A stretch of 61,638 nucleotides of DNA from Candidatus Sulfopaludibacter sp. (GTDB lineage: Bacteria > Acidobacteriota > Terriglobia > Bryobacterales > Bryobacteraceae), in the NCBI GenBank assembly GCA_031292755.1, contig JARLGM010000019.1:1-61638 (forward strand). Direction: 5' to 3'. The notes beneath the pieces were generated by a model, which saw only the letters and a list, made by a program, of their open reading frames with translations, did no database searches and had not been told where the DNA came from. The translations under genes were made by a program, and so were the position numbers. Within the stretch, counting starts at the first letter, position 1; every line of letters starts with the position of its first letter. Positions 26,139-36,424 of this stretch are shown one piece after another.

Positions 26139-28406
26139 ATGCTGTCCCTACGCACCAGTCTCCTGGGCCTTGCCCTTGCCACGTCCGCCCTGGCGGCCGA
26201 CGCCAGCTTCGAAAAAACCGTCGCGCCCGTCTTGACCACCACCTGCTCTCCCTGCCACAACGACCAGTCCGCGGCCGGCGGCCTGATGATCGGCGCATTT
26301 ACCAAGCCCGCATCGCTCACCGAGAACCGCGACGGCTGGGACATCATTCTCCGCAAACTCCGGGCCGGCCAGATGCCGCCGAAAGGCGTCCCCCGCCCCG
26401 CCCAACTCGACGCCGCCATTCAATTCCTCGAGGCCGCATTCGATAAAGCCGACCGCAACGTGAAGCCCGACCCCGGCCGCGTGACCGCCCGCCGCCTGAA
26501 CCGCGCGGAGTACACCAACACCATCCGCGACCTGCTGGCGGTGGACTTCCGCGCCGAAAAGAACTTCCCCACCGACGACCTCGGCAGCGGCTTCGATAAC
26601 GTGGGCGACGTCCTCACCGTCTCGCCCGTCCTCATGGAAAAGTACCTGGCGGCAGCTCAACACATTGCCGACCGCGCCATCTCCTCCGGCCCTCTGCCTA
26701 AGCCGCTGGAAAAGACCTACGCCCTCAAGTTCAAGAACGTTCAGCGCCTCGACCCCGATACCATCGAGGCCCCGGTCCGTATCGATTTCGACGGCGACTA
26801 CGAAATTCACTTCGGGTTGCAGGGCGAACGTGGCCCGGACGCCAAGCCGGTCAAGCTCGCCTTCTATATGGACGGCAAGCTGCTCCAGACCATCGACGCC
26901 GAAACCAGGCCCTCTAAGCTGGTCTACTTCGATCCGTACTCCGAAGAGACCATGCGGCTTCCCCTGCCCGAAGGCGACCACGTGTTCCGCGCCGCGTTCC
27001 TGGACGACGACTTTGTCAAGACGCTCACCGGCAAAGATCTCTTCGATCGCAAGAAAAACAAGTTCCCCGATTCGATGACCTTCCTCGGACCCTACCCATC
27101 GAAGATCGAAAAGGCCAGCCGCAAGAAGATCCTCGTCTGCGATCCGAACTCCGGCCCCGCGTGCGTCGAAAGAATCGTTTCCACTCTCGCCCGCCGCGCC
27201 TACCGCCGCCCCGTCACGCGCAAGGAGGTGGCCTCGCTCATGCGGTTCACCGCCCTGGCGAAATCCGAAGGCGAATCGCCGGAACAGGGCATTCAACTCG
27301 CGATCCAGGCCATGCTGGTCTCGCCCAACTTCCTCTTCCGCATCGAGCACGATCCCGACCCGGCCGACCCCACGCGCGTCCACGCGGTGAGCGATATCGA
27401 ACTGGCCTCGCGCCTGAGCTATTTCCTGTGGAGCTCCATGCCCGATGAGGAACTGCTTTCCTCGGCCGAGGCCGGCAAATTGCACGAACCCGCCGCCGTG
27501 GACGCCCAGGTCAAACGGATGCTGGCCGATGAGCGCTCCGCGGCCCTCGCCGATAATTTCGCCGGCCAGTGGCTGGAACTGCGCAACCTCGACGTGGTCA
27601 AACCCGACCCGCAAAAGTTCCCCGCCTGGGGTCCCGAGCTGCGCGACTCCATGAAAGCGGAAACGCGCCTGTTCTTCGATTACGTGCTGCGCGAGAACCG
27701 TCCCATCTCCGACTTTCTGGATGCCCGCTATACCTTCCTCAATGAGAAGCTCGCGAAGTTTTACGGCATCGAGGGCGTCGCCGGTCCCGATTTTCGCCGC
27801 GTGGATCTCACCACCGGCCAGCGCGGCGGCCTTCTCGGTCAGGCCGGGGTTCTCACCGTTTCCAGCTATCCCACGCGCACCAGCGTAGTCATCCGCGGCA
27901 AGTACATCCTGCAAAATATTCTGGGCGACCCGCCTCCGCCTCCGCCCGCCGATGTTCCCCCGCTCGACGAAGCCGCCGTGGGCACGTCCGCATCCCTGCG
28001 CCAGCAGATGGAAACGCATCGCGCCAGTCCGGTGTGCGCCTCCTGCCACAACAAAATGGATCCGCTCGGCTTCGGCCTGGAAAATTACGACGGTATCGGC
28101 CACTGGCGCACCATGGACGGCAAGTTCCCGGTGGATGCCAGCGGCACGCTTCCCAACGGCAAAGTCTTCGACACCCCGGCTGCGATGCGCGCCGAACTGA
28201 TGAGCCAGCTTCCCGAATTCTCGCGCTGCCTGGTGGAGAAGATGCTGACCTTCGCCCTCGGCCGCGGTCTTCAGCCCTACGACCGCCGCACCATCGACGA
28301 CATCGACCGCAAGCTCGCGACCTCCGGCTATCATTTCCAGTCCATCATTTACGAGATCGCCCGCAGCCTGCCGTTCGACGCGCGGCGCGGCGAAGCCGTC
28401 CCGTAG
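26139..28406 (+). CDS. DUF1587/1595/1592/1588/1585 c-type cytochrome
   Basis: This ~755-residue secreted protein of the planctomycete/acidobacterial multi-domain cytochrome type has a signal peptide (ALATSALA). A first heme motif CSPCH lies at 36-40, then the DUF1587 and DUF1595/1592 blocks (FLFRIEHDPDP, LASRLSYFLWSSMPD, FAGQWLELRNLD). A second heme motif CASCHNKMDPLGF near residue 633 falls in the DUF1588 part, and DUF1585 is at the end. The ATG at 26139 begins the signal peptide. TACAAT ends 12 bases upstream and no ribosome site is visible. Such proteins often pair with a DUF1552 protein, which is absent here. It may serve electron transfer or oxidation in the periplasm. Confidence 0.9.
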   Translation: MLSLRTSLLGLALATSALAADASFEKTVAPVLTTTCSPCHNDQSAAGGLMIGAFTKPASLTENRDGWDIILRKLRAGQMPPKGVPRPAQLDAAIQFLEAAFDKADRNVKPDPGRVTARRLNRAEYTNTIRDLLAVDFRAEKNFPTDDLGSGFDNVGDVLTVSPVLMEKYLAAAQHIADRAISSGPLPKPLEKTYALKFKNVQRLDPDTIEAPVRIDFDGDYEIHFGLQGERGPDAKPVKLAFYMDGKLLQTIDAETRPSKLVYFDPYSEETMRLPLPEGDHVFRAAFLDDDFVKTLTGKDLFDRKKNKFPDSMTFLGPYPSKIEKASRKKILVCDPNSGPACVERIVSTLARRAYRRPVTRKEVASLMRFTALAKSEGESPEQGIQLAIQAMLVSPNFLFRIEHDPDPADPTRVHAVSDIELASRLSYFLWSSMPDEELLSSAEAGKLHEPAAVDAQVKRMLADERSAALADNFAGQWLELRNLDVVKPDPQKFPAWGPELRDSMKAETRLFFDYVLRENRPISDFLDARYTFLNEKLAKFYGIEGVAGPDFRRVDLTTGQRGGLLGQAGVLTVSSYPTRTSVVIRGKYILQNILGDPPPPPPADVPPLDEAAVGTSASLRQQMETHRASPVCASCHNKMDPLGFGLENYDGIGHWRTMDGKFPVDASGTLPNGKVFDTPAAMRAELMSQLPEFSRCLVEKMLTFALGRGLQPYDRRTIDDIDRKLATSGYHFQSIIYEIARSLPFDARRGEAVP

Positions 28407-28481
28407 CGTTGCGCGGAGCTTCTGTTGCCAAAACGATGTGGGAGAGCCTAATCTGAATCCGGCGAATCCGTCCAAGCAACC

Positions 28482-29240
28482 ATGACCCGCGTAGCCCATG
28501 TGTGGATGATCGCACTTCTCGCCGCCGGCGCCCCTGCCGCCTGGTCACAGGATGCGCGTCCGGCGTACGAAGCAGCCTCGGTCAAACCCAACAATTCGGG
28601 CAGCGGCAGTAGTTCCAGCAACGGGTCCAAAGGCCAGATTGTCTTCACCAACGTATCGCTGAAACGCCTCATCGAGCGCGCATACGACGTCAAGCCGTTT
28701 CAGGTGACCAGCCCCGACTGGGTGGAGAACCTGCGCTTCGATATCGCCGCCAAGTATCCGCCGGACACCAAGCCCGAAGAACGCTCACTCATGCTGCGCT
28801 CCCTGCTGGAAGACCGCTTCAAGCTGGCCGTTCATCACGATTCGAAGGAAATGCCTGGCTTTGCGCTGGTCGTAGCCAAGGGCGGATTCAAACTCAAGCC
28901 GGTAGAGCCTGCCGGCGGGTCCAGCGCGAAAGACTACGGCGGGCGCGTCCGAACCCTCACGGCGAAGCAGACCTCCATCGCTGCTGTCGCCGACCTGCTG
29001 GCGCGTATCTTGGGTGAAACCGTCGTCGACAAGACCGGCATTGATGGTGTCTATGACTTCGAGTTCAAGTGGACCGCCGACGATATGGACGGTTCCACCA
29101 GCAGCACCAGCAATGGCGACCCGGCCCCGTCGCTGTTCACCGCCATTCAGGAGACGCTCGGTCTCCGCCTCCAGGCGCAAAAAGTCCCGGTCGAAATCAT
29201 CGTGGTGGACCACGTAGAGCGCGTACCCATTGAAAATTGA
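28482..29240 (+). CDS. TIGR03435 soil-associated secreted protein
   Basis: This 252-residue protein has a signal peptide ending AAWSQ and the family pattern: YEAASVKPNNSG near the mature start, LKRLIERAYDVKPFQVTSPDWV, DRFKLAVHHDSKEMPGFALVV and the closing KVPVEIIVVDHVERVPIEN. The family is expanded in Solibacter-like genomes and its function is not known. The Ser/Gly stretch after KPNN is a linker. It lies between the cytochrome and an esterase gene in the same direction. Confidence 0.9.
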   Translation: MTRVAHVWMIALLAAGAPAAWSQDARPAYEAASVKPNNSGSGSSSSNGSKGQIVFTNVSLKRLIERAYDVKPFQVTSPDWVENLRFDIAAKYPPDTKPEERSLMLRSLLEDRFKLAVHHDSKEMPGFALVVAKGGFKLKPVEPAGGSSAKDYGGRVRTLTAKQTSIAAVADLLARILGETVVDKTGIDGVYDFEFKWTADDMDGSTSSTSNGDPAPSLFTAIQETLGLRLQAQKVPVEIIVVDHVERVPIEN

Positions 29241-29304
29241 TCGTCCACCCGGTAGCCTCTTCCTGCCCTTGCGATTCGGATAGAATCGTCTCTTCGAGGT
29301 GCAC

Positions 29305-30804
29305 ATGCCGAAATCGCCAAACTGGCTCCTTGTCTTTGCGCTGGCCGGCTCGCTCCACGCGGCCGTCAAACTGCCCGCCCTGATCTCCGATCACATGGTG
29401 CTGCAAGAGGGAGTGCCCGTCCGCATCTGGGGCTCGGCCGACCCGGGCGAAAGCGTCCGCGTGGAATTTCAGGGTCAGGCGGTCACCGCCAAAGCTGCCG
29501 ACAACGGCCAGTGGTCGCTCTGGCTCAAGCCGCTGTCCGCCGCCGGTCCGCTCGAAATGAACGTCAACGGCACAGCCATTAAAGACGTGCTGGTGGGCGA
29601 AGTCTGGCTCGGCTCGGGACAATCCAACATGGAGTTCGCTCTCAACCAGGCCAACAATCACGAAGAGGAAATCGCCCGCGCCGATTACCCGCTGATTCAC
29701 GTTTTCCTGGTCAAACGCATTGTCGCCGATCGGCCGGCCGAAGACGTAGCCGGCACATGGCAGGTCTGCACGCCCGAAAATGCGCCGCGCTTCTCCGCCG
29801 TGGAGTACTTTTTCGGACGCGCCCTGCACAACTATCTGCACGTGCCGATGGGCCTGATCGAATCCTATTGGGGTGGCACACCGGTGGAATCGTGGACCAG
29901 CGCGCCGGCCCTCAAGTCCGATGCCGCGCTCCAGTATGTCGGTGAGGAATGGGATAAGGTCTTAGCCGCGTACCCCGCCGCCAAGGCGACCTACGATCAG
30001 CGTGTGGCAACTTGGGAGAAAACCGCCGCCGAGGCGCGCGCCGCCGGTAAGACTCCGCCCAATCGCCCCGGCGCGCCGCCCGGACCCGGCCATCCCAACA
30101 CGCCCGCCGGACTGTATAACGGGATGATTGCGCCGCTCACGCCCTACATCATTCGCGGCGTCATCTGGTATCAGGGCGAAAGCAATGCCAACGAAGCCCA
30201 CGCCTGGCGCTATCGCCGCATCTTCGCCGGCATGATTCAGGATTGGCGCAAGCAGTGGGGCGAGGGCGATTTTCCGTTCCTTTTTGTGCAACTGGCCAAT
30301 TTCCGCAGCAACGGCTGGTGGCCCGTGCTGCGCGAATCGCAAACAGAGACGCTATCGCTGCGCAACACCGGCATGGCCGTCAGCATCGACATCGGCGACG
30401 GCGGCAACATCCATCCCAAAGACAAGCAGGACGCAGGCATGCGACTGGCCTTGGTCGCGCGCCATGTGGCGTACCACGATAGCGCGGTCGAATACAGCGG
30501 CCCTATGTTCCGCCAGGCGACTCCGGAAAACAGCACTCTGCGCGTCTGGTTCAGCCACGCCGACGGCCTGCAGGCTAAAGGCAACGCCGCGCTCACCGGC
30601 TTCACCATCGCTGGCGCCGATGGCAAATTTGTACCCGCCGATGCCAGAATCGAAGGCGCCACCATTGTTGTATCCAGCACCGAAGTCGCCAGCCCTGTAG
30701 CCGTTCGCTATGCCTGGGCCGACGATCCCGTTTGCAACCTGATCAACCAGGCCGGTCTTCCCGCCGGCCCCTTCCGTTCCGACGAGCCCGCTTATGCGCA
30801 ATAA
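29305..30804 (+). CDS. Sialate/acetyl-polysaccharide O-acetylesterase
   Basis: This 499-residue SGNH-hydrolase of the sialate O-acetylesterase type has a signal peptide (LVFALAGSLHA). An N-terminal beta domain precedes the catalytic one. The block I serine is in GSGQSNMEF and the block III Asn in WYQGESNANE. NIHPKDKQDAGMRLA carries the catalytic His. In Bacteroidota and Acidobacteriota such enzymes usually remove acetyl groups from plant polysaccharides such as rhamnogalacturonan or xylan, not sialic acid. ATG 29305 was preferred to GTG 29299 because GAGG lies six bases before it. The stop overlaps the CE15 gene by 11 bases. Confidence 0.9.
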   Translation: MPKSPNWLLVFALAGSLHAAVKLPALISDHMVLQEGVPVRIWGSADPGESVRVEFQGQAVTAKAADNGQWSLWLKPLSAAGPLEMNVNGTAIKDVLVGEVWLGSGQSNMEFALNQANNHEEEIARADYPLIHVFLVKRIVADRPAEDVAGTWQVCTPENAPRFSAVEYFFGRALHNYLHVPMGLIESYWGGTPVESWTSAPALKSDAALQYVGEEWDKVLAAYPAAKATYDQRVATWEKTAAEARAAGKTPPNRPGAPPGPGHPNTPAGLYNGMIAPLTPYIIRGVIWYQGESNANEAHAWRYRRIFAGMIQDWRKQWGEGDFPFLFVQLANFRSNGWWPVLRESQTETLSLRNTGMAVSIDIGDGGNIHPKDKQDAGMRLALVARHVAYHDSAVEYSGPMFRQATPENSTLRVWFSHADGLQAKGNAALTGFTIAGADGKFVPADARIEGATIVVSSTEVASPVAVRYAWADDPVCNLINQAGLPAGPFRSDEPAYAQ

Positions 30805-32062
30805 CCTGATTGCTTCCCTGGCCCTGCTGTCGGTCTGCATTCCCGCCGCGTCCCAAGGCCATCCGGACGCGAACTTCGACGAGGCCAAAGTTCCCAAGTA
30901 CACCCTGCCCGACCCCCTGACCCTGCAAAACGGCGACAAGGTGAAGGACGCGCACACCTGGGTCAACAAACGCCGTCCCGAAATTCTGGCCATGTACCAG
31001 GAAGATGTTTTTGGGCACAGCCCGGCGGCGCCCGCCAAACTGGAATACGAAGTGGTCTCGGTGGAGAAACAGGCGCTGGGCGGCAAAGCCGTCCGCAAAC
31101 TCATCACTCTGTCGCTTGCCGGCAAGAAAGTGAATCTGCTGCTTTACCTGCCGGCCGGCGCCACCAAACCCGTGCCCGTATTCGCGGGCCTCTGGTTCGC
31201 CGGCAACCAGACCGTGGCGCTGGATCCCGGTGTGCCCTTGTCCGAAGAATGGAGCACCGATCGCACTGCCCACAAGATCATCCACAAAACCGCCGCCGAA
31301 AGTTCGCGCGGCAAGTGCGCGCAACAGTGGCAGGTGGACCAGATCCTCGCTCATGGCTACGGCCTCGCCATCGTGTACTACGAAGAAATCGAGCCCGACA
31401 TTCCCGGCGCGCTCACTTATGGCATACGCCCTCTCTTCTTCAAGCCCGGCCAGACAATTCCATTGGCCAGCGAGTGGGGCGCCATCGGCGCCTGGGCGTG
31501 GAGCCTCAGCCGCGTCATGGATTACCTGGAAAGGGATCGCGACGTGGACGCCAAACGGGTCGCCCTCATCGGCCATTCCCGTTTGGGCAAGACCGCGCTC
31601 TGGGCCGGCGCTCAGGATACCCGCTTCTCCATCGTGATCTCCAATGAATCCGGCGAAGGCGGCGCCGCCATCAGCCGGCGCGATTTCGGCGAGCGCACCA
31701 AGGACCTCAACACGCACTTCCCCCACTGGTTCGACTCCAACTTCTCCCAATACAACGATCGCGAAAACTCCATGCCGTTCGATTCGCACATGCTGCTCTC
31801 GCTGATCGCGCCGCGCGGTCTCTATGTGGCCAGCGCCGAAGGCGACCAGTGGAGCGACCCGCGCGGCGAGTTCCTCGGCGCCGTGAACGCCGGGCCCGTC
31901 TACGAACTGCTGGGCAAAAAGGGACTCGGCACAGACCGGATGCCCGCCGTGCACCAGCCCATCATGCACGATATCGCCTACCACATCCGCGCCGGCAAGC
32001 ACGACGTGACGGCCTACGATTGGGACCAATACCTGAAGTTCGCCACCACCCAGTGGAAGTAA
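30794..32062 (+). CDS. CE15 glucuronoyl methylesterase
   Basis: This 422-residue alpha/beta hydrolase has a signal peptide (residues 1-20). CE15 enzymes cleave the ester bond between 4-O-methyl-glucuronic acid of xylan and lignin alcohols. The nucleophile is Ser262 in IGHSRLGKTALW, the bacterial version of the GCSRxGK motif. ESGEGGAAISRRDFGE carries the conserved Glu region and the C-terminal HDIAYHIRAGKHDVTAYDW the His. The start ATG overlaps the end of the upstream esterase, so they are translationally coupled. Together they would open acetylated, ester-linked xylan to hydrolases. A pectin ester substrate is a less likely alternative. Confidence 0.92.
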   Translation: MRNNLIASLALLSVCIPAASQGHPDANFDEAKVPKYTLPDPLTLQNGDKVKDAHTWVNKRRPEILAMYQEDVFGHSPAAPAKLEYEVVSVEKQALGGKAVRKLITLSLAGKKVNLLLYLPAGATKPVPVFAGLWFAGNQTVALDPGVPLSEEWSTDRTAHKIIHKTAAESSRGKCAQQWQVDQILAHGYGLAIVYYEEIEPDIPGALTYGIRPLFFKPGQTIPLASEWGAIGAWAWSLSRVMDYLERDRDVDAKRVALIGHSRLGKTALWAGAQDTRFSIVISNESGEGGAAISRRDFGERTKDLNTHFPHWFDSNFSQYNDRENSMPFDSHMLLSLIAPRGLYVASAEGDQWSDPRGEFLGAVNAGPVYELLGKKGLGTDRMPAVHQPIMHDIAYHIRAGKHDVTAYDWDQYLKFATTQWK

Positions 32063-32162
32063 CGGCGTTCCACTCCGCGTCTTCCTCCGCGCCTCAGCGG
32101 CTCCGCGATGAGATTCGTTTTTTCTCTGCGAACTTTTCTCTCCGCCGGTCGTATTAGTCGGT

Positions 32163-34619
32163 ATGAAGCAGTTGCAACAGGTGGGCCGCCGCCTGCGGCG
32201 CTCGCCGGCGTTCACCGGCATCGTCATCCTCACCCTGGCCGTCGGCATCGGGGCCAATGCAGCCATTTTCAGCGTACTGAACGGCGTATTGCTGAAGCCC
32301 CTTCCCTTCGCCGATCCCGGCCGGTTAGTGGGCGTGTGGCAGACCGCGCCCGGCCTGGGCATCAAGCAACTGGAAGCCGCGCCCGCCACCTACTTCACCT
32401 ATCGCGAAGAGGGCCGCGCGTTTCAGGACATCGGAATCTGGCGCAGGGACAGCGTCAGTGTCACCGGCATCGCCGAGCCGGAAGAGGTCCCCGCCCTCGA
32501 AGTGACCGATGGGGTGCTGCCCGTGCTGGGCATCGCGCCCATGCTGGGCCGCGGATTCACCCGCCAGGATGATTCGCCGGGCGCACCCAAAACCGTGATC
32601 CTTTCCTACGGCTACTGGCAAAAGCATTTCGGCGGCGACCCGTCGGCGTTAGGCCGCATCCTGACTCTGGATGGCGACCTCCGGCAGATCATCGGCGTGC
32701 TTCCCCGCGATTTCCGCTTCATGAATTTCCAGCACTCGCTCGTTCTGCCGTTTCAGCTCGATCGCTCCAAGGTGTTCGTGGGCAATTTCAGTTACCAGGC
32801 GGTGGCGCGCCTCCGGTCGGGCGTAACTCTGGCCGCGGCCAATGCGGACGTGGCCCGCATGATCCCGATGCTGATGGACAAGTTCCCGCCCGCGCCCGGC
32901 ATGAGCCCCAAAATGCTCGACGAGGCGCGTCTCGGCGCCAACGTGCATTCCCTGAAAGAAGATGTCGTCGGAGACGTCGGCACCGTGCTCTGGCTACTGA
33001 TGGGAACGGTCGGCATTGTCCTGTTCATCGCCTGCGCCAATGTCGCCAATCTGCTGCTGGTGCGCGCCGAAGGTCGCCAGCAGGAATTGGCCATCCGCGC
33101 GGCCCTGGGAGCCGGCTGGATGCAGGTAGCCCGCGAACTGCTTCTGGAAAGCCTGACCTTGGGATTGATCGGCGGCGCGGCGGGACTGGGTCTCGCCTAT
33201 GCCGCCCTGCGCCTGCTGGTGCGCCTGGGCCCATCCAGCTTGCCGCGGCTGGATGAGATCGCCATCGACTTGCCCGCCCTGCTCTTCACACTCGCAATCT
33301 CCGTGGGCGCCGGACTGTTGTTCGGCGTTCTCCCGGTCTTCAAATACGCGGGACCGCGCCTCGCCGGTACTCTTCGCCAGGGAGGCCGGAACTCCAGCCA
33401 AGGCCGCGAGCGCCATCGCGCGCGCAGTGTGCTGGTGGTCGTGCAGGTAGCGCTCGCCCTGGTGCTGCTCATCAGTTCCGGCCTGATGATCCGCACGCTG
33501 GTGGCATTGAAACACGTGCCCCCGGGCTTCACCGATCCCACCGCCGTTCTGACCCTGCGCGTCTCCATGCCTACGGCGCAGCTACGGGAGCCGGAGCAGG
33601 TCATCCAGGCCGATCGCGAAATCCTCCGCAAAGTCGAGTCGCTTCCCGGAGTGGATTCCGCCGCCTTCGGCAGTTCCGTCACCATGGACGGATTCCACGA
33701 CAACGATCCGGTTTACGCCGACGGCAGGGTCTATTCGGAAAGCCAGATTCCCGCCCTCCGGCGGTACAAATTCGTCTCTCCCGGCCTGTTCCGCGCCATG
33801 GGCAATCCGCTGCTGGCCGGCCGCGACTTCAACTGGACCGACAACACCGAGCGCCGTCCCGTGGTTTTGGTGTCGGAGAATCTGGCGCGCGAATTCTGGG
33901 GCTCGCCCGGCGCCGCGCTCGGCAAGCGCGTCCGTGAAAACAGCAAAGGCGTATGGCGCGAGGTGGTCGGCGTAGTGGGCAATGAGCGCGACGACGGCGC
34001 GGACCAGCCGGCCAATAAAACAATATATTGGCCCATTGTCGTGAACACGTTCTGGGACCAGAAAGTCAACGTGCAGCGCTATCCCGCCCTGGTGGTCCGC
34101 AGCCGCCGCGCCGGTTCCGCGGCTTTCCTGAAGGAAGTTCAACAAGCCGTCTGGTCCGCCAATCCGAATCTCACCATTTCCAGCGTTCGCACCCTTCAGG
34201 AAGTCTATGAGCGCTCCATGGCGCGAACCTCGTTCACGTTCATCCTGCTGACCGTCGCCGCGGCTATGGCGCTGCTCCTGGGCGTGGTCGGCATCTACGG
34301 CGTCATCTCCTATGCGGTATCGCAGCGCACCCGCGAAATCGGCATCCGCGTGGCCCTCGGCGCACAGCAGCGCGAAGTGCGCGCCATGTTCGTGCGCCAC
34401 GCTCTGTCGCTCACCGGAATCGGAGTGGCCTGTGGGTTGGTCGTGGCCGCCGGATTGACGCGCCTGGTCTCCACCCTCTTGTTCGGAGTCAGCGCCCTCG
34501 ATCCGCTCACATATGGGGCCGTCTCCGCTATATTGGTAGCGGCGGCGCTTCTGGCCGGCTATATCCCCGCCCGCCGCGCCACCACCATCGAGCCCGTAGA
34601 TGCCCTCCGCGCGGAGTAG
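32163..34619 (+). CDS. ADOP-family permease (tandem FtsX)
   Basis: This 818-residue ADOP permease without prefix domain starts MKQLQQVGRRLRRSPAFTG. The first helix is IVILTLAVGIGANAAIFSVLNGVLL, then a periplasmic MacB core, LFIACANVANLLLVRAEGRQQELAIRAALG, the second core, and a closing block QRTREIGIRVALGAQQREV...YIPARRATTIEPVDALRAE. No ribosome site is visible before the ATG. TATTAG five bases upstream may be a -10 for a leaderless RNA. It follows the CE15 gene by 100 bases, too far for coupling. Confidence 0.9.
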   Translation: MKQLQQVGRRLRRSPAFTGIVILTLAVGIGANAAIFSVLNGVLLKPLPFADPGRLVGVWQTAPGLGIKQLEAAPATYFTYREEGRAFQDIGIWRRDSVSVTGIAEPEEVPALEVTDGVLPVLGIAPMLGRGFTRQDDSPGAPKTVILSYGYWQKHFGGDPSALGRILTLDGDLRQIIGVLPRDFRFMNFQHSLVLPFQLDRSKVFVGNFSYQAVARLRSGVTLAAANADVARMIPMLMDKFPPAPGMSPKMLDEARLGANVHSLKEDVVGDVGTVLWLLMGTVGIVLFIACANVANLLLVRAEGRQQELAIRAALGAGWMQVARELLLESLTLGLIGGAAGLGLAYAALRLLVRLGPSSLPRLDEIAIDLPALLFTLAISVGAGLLFGVLPVFKYAGPRLAGTLRQGGRNSSQGRERHRARSVLVVVQVALALVLLISSGLMIRTLVALKHVPPGFTDPTAVLTLRVSMPTAQLREPEQVIQADREILRKVESLPGVDSAAFGSSVTMDGFHDNDPVYADGRVYSESQIPALRRYKFVSPGLFRAMGNPLLAGRDFNWTDNTERRPVVLVSENLAREFWGSPGAALGKRVRENSKGVWREVVGVVGNERDDGADQPANKTIYWPIVVNTFWDQKVNVQRYPALVVRSRRAGSAAFLKEVQQAVWSANPNLTISSVRTLQEVYERSMARTSFTFILLTVAAAMALLLGVVGIYGVISYAVSQRTREIGIRVALGAQQREVRAMFVRHALSLTGIGVACGLVVAAGLTRLVSTLLFGVSALDPLTYGAVSAILVAAALLAGYIPARRATTIEPVDALRAE

Positions 34620-36098
34620 CTACGTCACCGGACCCGGATTGAATGGCGAGAGCGCATTGCCCAGGCCCCAGTGCTCGGCCCAGGTTTTTCGGCCGCTCGC
34701 CACATCCAAAATCAAGTGGAACAGCTCCCAGCCCACCTCCTCGATGGTCGCCTGCCCCGTAGCGATTCTGCCGGCATCGATATCGATCAGGTCGTGCCAC
34801 TTCTCCGCCAGCGCCGTGCGCGACGACACTTTCACCACCGGAACCAGCGCCAGCCCGTAAGGACTGCCTTCCCCCGTCGTGAACACGTGCAGATTCATCG
34901 AGGCGAGCTGTTGCGTGCCGCAGATGAAATCGCTCGCCGGCGTGGCCGCGAACACCAGGCCTTTGCTCGTTACCTTTTCGCCATGCCCCGCCACCGCGCG
35001 CAATGCCGTGCTGCCGGCTTTGGCCACGCTGCCCAGCGCCTTCTCCACAATATTCGCCAGTCCGCCCCGCTTGTTGCCCGGCGTGGTGTTGGCGCTGCGG
35101 TCCGCCATGCCGCGCGCCAGATACTCGTCGTACCAGCGCATCTCGCGAATCAGATCGCGCGCCACTTCCGGCGTCTCCGCGCGCGGCGTCAGCAGGTGAA
35201 CCGCGTCGCGAACCTCCGTGATCTCGGAAAACATCACAGTCGCGCCGGCGCGCACCAGCAGGTCGGCCGCATAGCCCACCGCGGGATTGCACGTGACGCC
35301 GCTGAACGCATCGCTGCCGCCGCATTGCAGCCCCACCACCAGGTCCGCCGCCGGACACGTCCGCCGCTGCCGCCGGTTGAGCCGTTCCAGGCGCTTCTCC
35401 GCGGCTTGCAGAATCGCCGCAACCATCTCGCCGAAACCGCGCTCGTCCTGCAAGCGAATCACGTTGCCGCTTTCCAGAATCGGCAATTCGCTCGCGAACA
35501 GCCTCGCCGGTTGCAACTTCTCGCAGCCCAGACTCACCACCAGCGGCTCACCGGCAAAGTTGGCATGCATCGCAATGTGCCGCAGCGTGCGAATCGGTAC
35601 CGCCGCGCCCGGCGCGTCAATCGCCACGCCGCAACCGTAGGAGTGCGTCACCGCCACCACGTCGTCTACATTCGGGAAGTGAGGTAGAAGCTCCGCCTTG
35701 ATGCGGCGCACGGCAAACTCCACCGTCGGAGCCACGCATTGCACGGTGGTCGCGATACCAAAGACGTTGCGCGTCCCCACACTGCCATCTGCATTGCGAT
35801 AGCCTTCGAAGCTGTGTCCGTCCAGCGGCGGGAGCGGCGCGGGTACGGCCGTCGCCAGCGGCAGGTCGTCCAGCGAAGGCGCCACCGGCATCTCCAGCAT
35901 CTCTTCCCGCACCCACGATCCCGCCGGAATGGCCCGGTTGGCATATCCGATTACCGAACCGTACCGCAGCACAGGCTCCCCCGCCGCCAGATCGCTCAAG
36001 GCAATCTTATGCGACTGCGGAATATGCTCCCGGGCCTCGAACCCCTCCGGGTCCACAATAATCGCCACGTTGTCGCGCAAGTTGACGCGGATATACAT
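34620..36098 (-). CDS. garD: Galactarate dehydratase (GarD/UxaA family)
   Basis: This 492-residue protein is built from an N-terminal SAF domain (residues 1-70) and the GD_AH core. The core opens [38 protein letters not shown], which is closer to GarD than to altronate hydrolase UxaA, and continues with THSYGCGVA at 151-159. GarD removes water from galactarate to give 5-keto-4-deoxy-glucarate. Galactarate comes from oxidised galacturonate, so the gene fits the upstream pectinase. It converges with the ADOP gene, with no gap between the stop codons. Its start sits at the broken edge of the PadR relic, and no ribosome site is evident. Confidence 0.85.
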   Translation of the reverse strand: MYIRVNLRDNVAIIVDPEGFEAREHIPQSHKIALSDLAAGEPVLRYGSVIGYANRAIPAGSWVREEMLEMPVAPSLDDLPLATAVPAPLPPLDGHSFEGYRNADGSVGTRNVFGIATTVQCVAPTVEFAVRRIKAELLPHFPNVDDVVAVTHSYGCGVAIDAPGAAVPIRTLRHIAMHANFAGEPLVVSLGCEKLQPARLFASELPILESGNVIRLQDERGFGEMVAAILQAAEKRLERLNRRQRRTCPAADLVVGLQCGGSDAFSGVTCNPAVGYAADLLVRAGATVMFSEITEVRDAVHLLTPRAETPEVARDLIREMRWYDEYLARGMADRSANTTPGNKRGGLANIVEKALGSVAKAGSTALRAVAGHGEKVTSKGLVFAATPASDFICGTQQLASMNLHVFTTGEGSPYGLALVPVVKVSSRTALAEKWHDLIDIDAGRIATGQATIEEVGWELFHLILDVASGRKTWAEHWGLGNALSPFNPGPVT

Positions 36099-36107
36099 AC
36101 AGCTTTC

Positions 36108-36419
36108 AGCTTAACCCTGGACCTCATCGTCCTGTGGACCCTTGCCACCATGGGTCCGCGGCACGCCTATGCCATTGCCGGCCGCCTCCGGCAGATTTCC
36201 GAGGACCTGCTGAATCTCAACCAGGGGACGCTCTATCCGGCGCTGGTCCGGCTGGAGCAGCAGGGCTGGATCAAGGGCACTTGGGGAACCACGGAGAGCA
36301 AGCGCGAGGCGAAGTTTTAAGCCATCGCGCGGGCCGGGCATAAAGCGCTCGGTGAAGAGACCGGGCGCTGGCGCCAGCTTTCCGGGCTGGTAGAAAAGCT
36401 GCTGGCCGAAGGGAATTAA
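36108..36419 (+). pseudogene. Dead PadR-family regulator
   Basis: The frame LTLDLIVLWTLATMGPRHAYAIAGRL...GTLYPALVRLEQQGWIKG is the winged helix of an acidobacterial PadR regulator. It has no start codon, because the 5' end is cut at the garD start. It also carries an internal TAA (36318-36320) in place of the Tyr codon expected after REAKF. Downstream the same frame continues AIARAGHKALGEETGRW to a TAA at 36417. It was once coupled to the ADOP remnant 6 bases downstream. Confidence 0.85.
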
Positions 36420-36424
36420 AAACC

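Noticed and set aside
26148..28499. Leftward frame of 783 codons
   Set aside because: It lies opposite the cytochrome gene with its heme motifs and DUF blocks, and the translated product is Gly/Val-rich nonsense.
30743..32389. Leftward frame of 548 codons
   Set aside because: It is opposite the CE15 and ADOP genes and has no domain.
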